The notes below the pieces were generated by a model. The model saw only the letters and a program-made list of their open reading frames with translations. It ran no database searches and was not told where the DNA came from. Positions 22,564 through 25,259 of a stretch of DNA of 25,259 nt are shown piece by piece (within the stretch, counting starts at the first letter, position 1; every line of letters begins with the position of its first letter). The stretch comes from Oscillospiraceae bacterium. Lineage in GTDB: Bacteria; Bacillota_A; Clostridia; Oscillospirales; CAG-272. A program made the position numbers and the translations under genes. Location of the stretch: NCBI GenBank assembly GCA_015063445.1, contig SVUD01000028.1, forward strand, positions 1 to 25,259. Reading direction: 5' to 3'.

Positions 22564-24713
22564 GAGTGCCTCATTCTTTGAATTATTTCATCCTTTAAAT
22601 CTTCTCTGAGATTAACGAATCTCGCGGAATATCCACCAACTCTTACAATCAAGTGCTGATAGCTTTCGGGATCTTCCTTTGCCTTTATAAGTTCTTCTAC
22701 AGAAGTTGTGTTTCCTTGGAAAATTTGACCGTTTTTGTCAATAAATGTTTTCAAAATAGCCTTCATAATCTCATTATTAATCCACGAGCTATCAAAATCC
22801 CACATTGTAGAAGCTCCGCCGGTAAAGCATTCGTAGGAAAGCTTTCCTATTGAATTTATGGCTGCGGTAATTCCCTTTGTCATAGATGCGGTATGGGGTG
22901 TTATTCCGTGAGCTACAAGAGTTCCCTCGGGACTTCCGTCAGCTCTCGCTCCGAGCATTCTCGCTGCAGCAGGCGCATAAGTAAACGTCAAAATAATAGG
23001 CTTACCCTTGCCCCCGTGTATAGTTTTAAAGGACTGATACATCTCGGAGAAGTCATTCATAACTCTCCTTGCAAACGCATCTGCCTCGTCGTTATCCATA
23101 CCGTACTTAGGAAGCTGCTTTAATTTCATCTGAAGCGATTCGTAGCCCTGATAATTTGCCTTAAGTGCGCAAAGAAGCTCTTCCGCGGTGCAAAGCTTTA
23201 AATCAAACACAGCCTTCTTTATGGCTATGAGAGAATCTATGGTGTTTGGCAACGCCAATGGGGTTGCGCCGTAATCGTGATACCTTACCCCGCCTGCGTG
23301 CATGCTTCTGCCTCTTTCAAGGCAATCGTCAAGCATAGAGGAAAGGAGGAATGAAGGACGGTTTTTCGCAGCGTTTTCGGTATAAAAATCCTGCTGCTTC
23401 AAATCGATGTGCACAAGTCTTTTCGCTTCCCTTATAAAGTCAAGATAGAAGCTCTCAAAATCGGAATAACCGAGAAGTCCTCTTTCGCTTACAAAGGCAG
23501 GATATCTCTTTCCTGTTTTCAGGCACACTCCACCGGTTATCATAAATTCAAGCATTTTTGAGGTGTTAACCCAGCCTAAATAGAGGAAATCGGAATTTGC
23601 TCCCTGAACGCCTATCTCCATACATCCGCCGCAATAATAGTTTGCCGCATCGGAATAAGGGACGCCCGACGCAGTCATCGCTCCCATAATAGCGGGATCA
23701 TAGAGTATCTGCGCGCGGTTGTGTCCGTCCATCATATATCTGACGCAAAGGTCTATTAACTTATCATCGTGATCCTTTGGAATGCGTACGTAAACGAGCG
23801 GATGCGTAATGTTGAGCTCTATCATTGCCTCTACCATTATGTAAGTCAATGGATTGACAGCAGAGCTTCCGTCAGGGTGAGTTCCGCCGACAACTACCGT
23901 TTCTCCCCAGCCGTCAGCAGTGTATATTCTCTCGTCTATCCTCAAAAACAGCTCTTCTATTATTTCCTTCGCCTCTTCAAGCGTACAAGCGCCCTTTTCG
24001 AGATCTCGCTCAAGGTATGGCCAGAGAAAATAATCAAGCCTTCCCGGACTGTTTCCGCCAAACGGATTTTCACGCATTACAACTATATGCTGCATAAAAT
24101 ATGACTGAACTGCGTCACGGAAGCTTTCCGCAGGATACCTTGGAACTCTCTTCATTCTTTCGGCAAGCTCATAATTTCCAAGCTTTTCGTATTCCTCAAC
24201 GTGCTTATCATTAAACTTAAGCAACGCATCAATCATTATGAGAATACCCTCGTAAAATTCTCTCGCTTCCTCGTCCTTCGGATTTTCGAGATGACGCTCA
24301 ACGTCCTCCTTAAGTCCGATGACGCCTTCCGAGAGAATACGGTCGTATCTCCATGATACGTGCCCCCTGTTCGAGCCGTTTATCATTTTAGCCTCACGGA
24401 GAAGCTCCACGTCGGGACAAAACTCTTTGATTTTTTGATACGCCTCGTTCTGCCAATCGACCTCCGGACTTGTCAGCTCGGGCTTTGCGTCCTTATTATA
24501 GTAAACTCTTCCGCCAATGCCATCGCCCTCATATGCGAAAATAGGTTGATTTTCTATTGCGTACGCCATAGAACGAGCAAGCTTTTCATTGTGAGGAAGA
24601 TCCTTGAATTTTCCAAGAATAGCGCCGTGAAGGTCCACCATAAAATGAGTAGGCATTCCGTTAAGTCCACGGACACGGCATTCCTCGTGTATTCTTTTTA
24701 TTCTGTCAGTCAT
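22557..24713 (-). CDS. Glycyl-radical enzyme of the PFL/dehydratase superfamily, substrate unknown
   Basis: A 718-residue glycyl-radical enzyme. The C-terminal RVGGYSARF (691-699) is the glycyl-radical motif, with G694 the likely radical site. The thiyl-radical loop is CGGCMEIG (361-368): catalytic C364 followed two residues later by E366. The Gly-Cys-x-Glu form is shared by glycerol/diol dehydratases, choline TMA-lyase and hydroxyproline dehydratase, whereas pyruvate formate-lyase has two adjacent cysteines. So an elimination-type reaction is likely. It is shorter than the 780-850 residues common for those enzymes. GAGG precedes the ATG at 24713. No microcompartment genes, transporter or downstream dehydrogenase lie in the window. 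The specific substrate cannot be called from motifs alone. Confidence 0.93.
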   Translation of the reverse strand: MTDRIKRIHEECRVRGLNGMPTHFMVDLHGAILGKFKDLPHNEKLARSMAYAIENQPIFAYEGDGIGGRVYYNKDAKPELTSPEVDWQNEAYQKIKEFCPDVELLREAKMINGSNRGHVSWRYDRILSEGVIGLKEDVERHLENPKDEEAREFYEGILIMIDALLKFNDKHVEEYEKLGNYELAERMKRVPRYPAESFRDAVQSYFMQHIVVMRENPFGGNSPGRLDYFLWPYLERDLEKGACTLEEAKEIIEELFLRIDERIYTADGWGETVVVGGTHPDGSSAVNPLTYIMVEAMIELNITHPLVYVRIPKDHDDKLIDLCVRYMMDGHNRAQILYDPAIMGAMTASGVPYSDAANYYCGGCMEIGVQGANSDFLYLGWVNTSKMLEFMITGGVCLKTGKRYPAFVSERGLLGYSDFESFYLDFIREAKRLVHIDLKQQDFYTENAAKNRPSFLLSSMLDDCLERGRSMHAGGVRYHDYGATPLALPNTIDSLIAIKKAVFDLKLCTAEELLCALKANYQGYESLQMKLKQLPKYGMDNDEADAFARRVMNDFSEMYQSFKTIHGGKGKPIILTFTYAPAAARMLGARADGSPEGTLVAHGITPHTASMTKGITAAINSIGKLSYECFTGGASTMWDFDSSWINNEIMKAILKTFIDKNGQIFQGNTTSVEELIKAKEDPESYQHLIVRVGGYSARFVNLREDLKDEIIQRMRHSC

Positions 24714-24745
24714 AATGAACCTCGCTTAAACATTGTTACACTACA

Positions 24746-24773
24746 ATTATAGCTCTTTAAAAAAATAATGCAA
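24746..24773 (-). promoter_or_regulatory. Promoter of the glycyl-radical enzyme operon
   Basis: On the minus strand, TTGCAT (24773-24768), a 16-bp spacer and a perfect TATAAT (24751-24746), about 33 nt ahead of the ATG. Confidence 0.6.
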
Positions 24774-24878
24774 TAGTTTTTTAATATTTTTAAGCATTGA
24801 ACGATAAAAAAATAAAACAAAAGGGTTAGTGGATCTATGAAAAACCGTGGATTTTCAACATTGTTTTTTATCAGTACT

Positions 24879-24931
24879 AAAAACGGCAAAAGAGATAACA
24901 CGCCCTAAAAATGCTATCTCTTCTGCCGTTT
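24879..24931 (-). terminator. Terminator for a transcript entering from the right
   Basis: AAACGGCA and AAGAGATA (24881-24897) pair with TATCTCTT and TGCCGTTT (24915-24931), with one mismatch. On the minus strand it is followed by TTTTT. It would end a minus-strand transcript that passes through repeat copy B and the hairpin chain, from a gene outside the window or from the repeat itself. Confidence 0.65.
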
Positions 24932-24970
24932 CTTATAGATTGCGACGGACAACTCAGCTACTCTTTCATC

Positions 24971-25090
24971 TCCTACGAGGTCAGATTGACCTCGTAGGAT
25001 TTCATCCGACTCTGGCGGATTTCATCTCTTTCGGAGATTTATTCCACCGTAGGTGGATTTCACCGCATAAATTCACTTGTTAATTTATGC
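24971..25090. repeat. Chain of five hairpins with TTTCAT-like linkers
   Basis: Five palindromes follow each other: a 13-bp perfect stem with a 3-nt loop (24971-24999); ATCCG/CGGAT (25004-25020); ATCTC/GAGAT (25024-25038); TCCACC/GGTGGA (25043-25057); GCATAAATT/AATTTATGC (25065-25090). Linkers read TTTCAT, TTTCAT, TTATT and TTTCACC. The stem sequences differ while the linkers are partly conserved, so it is neither a CRISPR array nor a tandem repeat. It abuts repeat copy B. Confidence 0.8.
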
Positions 25091-25259
25091 CCGTGCCCAT
25101 TTCCCAGATTCCGTCGCTTTCCTCGTACCAAGGAGTTTCGGTACCGGGTGAGCGCACAAAAAACGGTTAATAAGCGTTTTTTGAAGCGAAGTCCCACGTA
25201 CGCGAGTTGGCGAAGGGCTTTACGCCCGACAATCAACGACACGGGAGTGGTCCGGGGAG
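25084..25259. repeat. Dispersed structured repeat, copy B, reaching the window edge
   Basis: Closely similar to 21170-21321 in the same orientation. Differences: an extra GTGCCC near 25093-25098, and a ~16-nt insertion around 25129-25144 that makes a GTACC/GGTAC palindrome and shifts the minus-strand frame seen in copy A. The 9-bp hairpin is kept as CAAAAAACG (25157-25165) with CGTTTTTTG (25175-25183), so a G-C pair in copy A is an A-T pair here. It may continue beyond the window. Confidence 0.8.

Noticed and set aside
22557..24713. Pyruvate formate-lyase (pflB)
   Set aside because: The active-site loop has a single catalytic Cys followed by Met-Glu, not the adjacent Cys-Cys of PFL, and the activase has two extra ferredoxin clusters.
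24710..24901. Small hydrophobic protein upstream of the glycyl-radical enzyme
   Set aside because: It overlaps the promoter, the ribosome site and the start codon of the enzyme gene and has no ribosome site of its own.
24971..25090. CRISPR array
   Set aside because: The palindromes have different sequences and lengths and the conserved units are only 5-7 nt; there are no equal-length spacers and no cas genes.
25060..25242. A 60-codon minus-strand gene inside repeat copy B
   Set aside because: It uses a GTG start without a ribosome site, and its second half is a frameshifted version of the copy A frame; treated as part of the repeat.

Overview
The window looks like a strictly anaerobic, low- to mid-GC Gram-positive bacterium of the Clostridia type, probably gut-associated. 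The reasons are a glycyl-radical enzyme with its radical SAM activase, a further radical SAM/SPASM enzyme, a perfect CIRCE operator upstream of clpB, sigma-A-like promoters with 16-17 bp spacers, strong AGGAGG-type ribosome sites and AT-rich intergenic DNA. The taxonomic call is inference. No tRNA, rRNA, CRISPR array, prophage or intact insertion sequence was found.

Left part (1-8.1 kb). A very large secreted protein, at least 1532 residues and running off the left edge, is encoded on the minus strand. It carries three LamG-like domains, a calcineurin-type metallophosphoesterase and a long beta-rich tail. Upstream of it on the same strand is a three-gene operon: SGNH hydrolase, radical SAM/SPASM protein, cupin-AraC regulator. 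That operon is divergent from a small plus-strand gene of unknown function, and the two promoters flank a short palindrome.

Centre (8.1-14.8 kb). clpB (minus) lies under CIRCE control. Divergent from it is a plus-strand operon of a Fur-family metal regulator and an ArsP_2-type 10TM metal exporter, overlapping by 4 bases. Its promoter is followed directly by a perfect 7-1-7 Fur-type operator. A 95-nt hairpin follows the operon. Next comes an unusual 673-residue serine beta-lactamase-fold protein, which converges on an orotate-PRTase-like protein whose PRPP motif has lost its acidic pair.

Right part (15.7-25.3 kb, all genes on minus). SDR, flavin-reductase-like and XRE genes form a tightly coupled operon. 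A gene-poor stretch of about 750 nt with degenerate repeats follows, then a MATE transporter with a DusB-type tRNA-dihydrouridine synthase. The last operon is an uncharacterised glycyl-radical enzyme (Gly-Cys-Met-Glu active-site motif) overlapping its activating enzyme.

Two copies of a structured dispersed repeat (about 21.2 kb and 25.1-25.26 kb) flank the glycyl-radical operon. They show a compensatory base-pair change in a shared 9-bp stem. One copy is joined to a chain of five hairpins separated by TTTCAT-like linkers. This repeat family, together with the glycyl-radical enzyme, is the most interesting material in the window.
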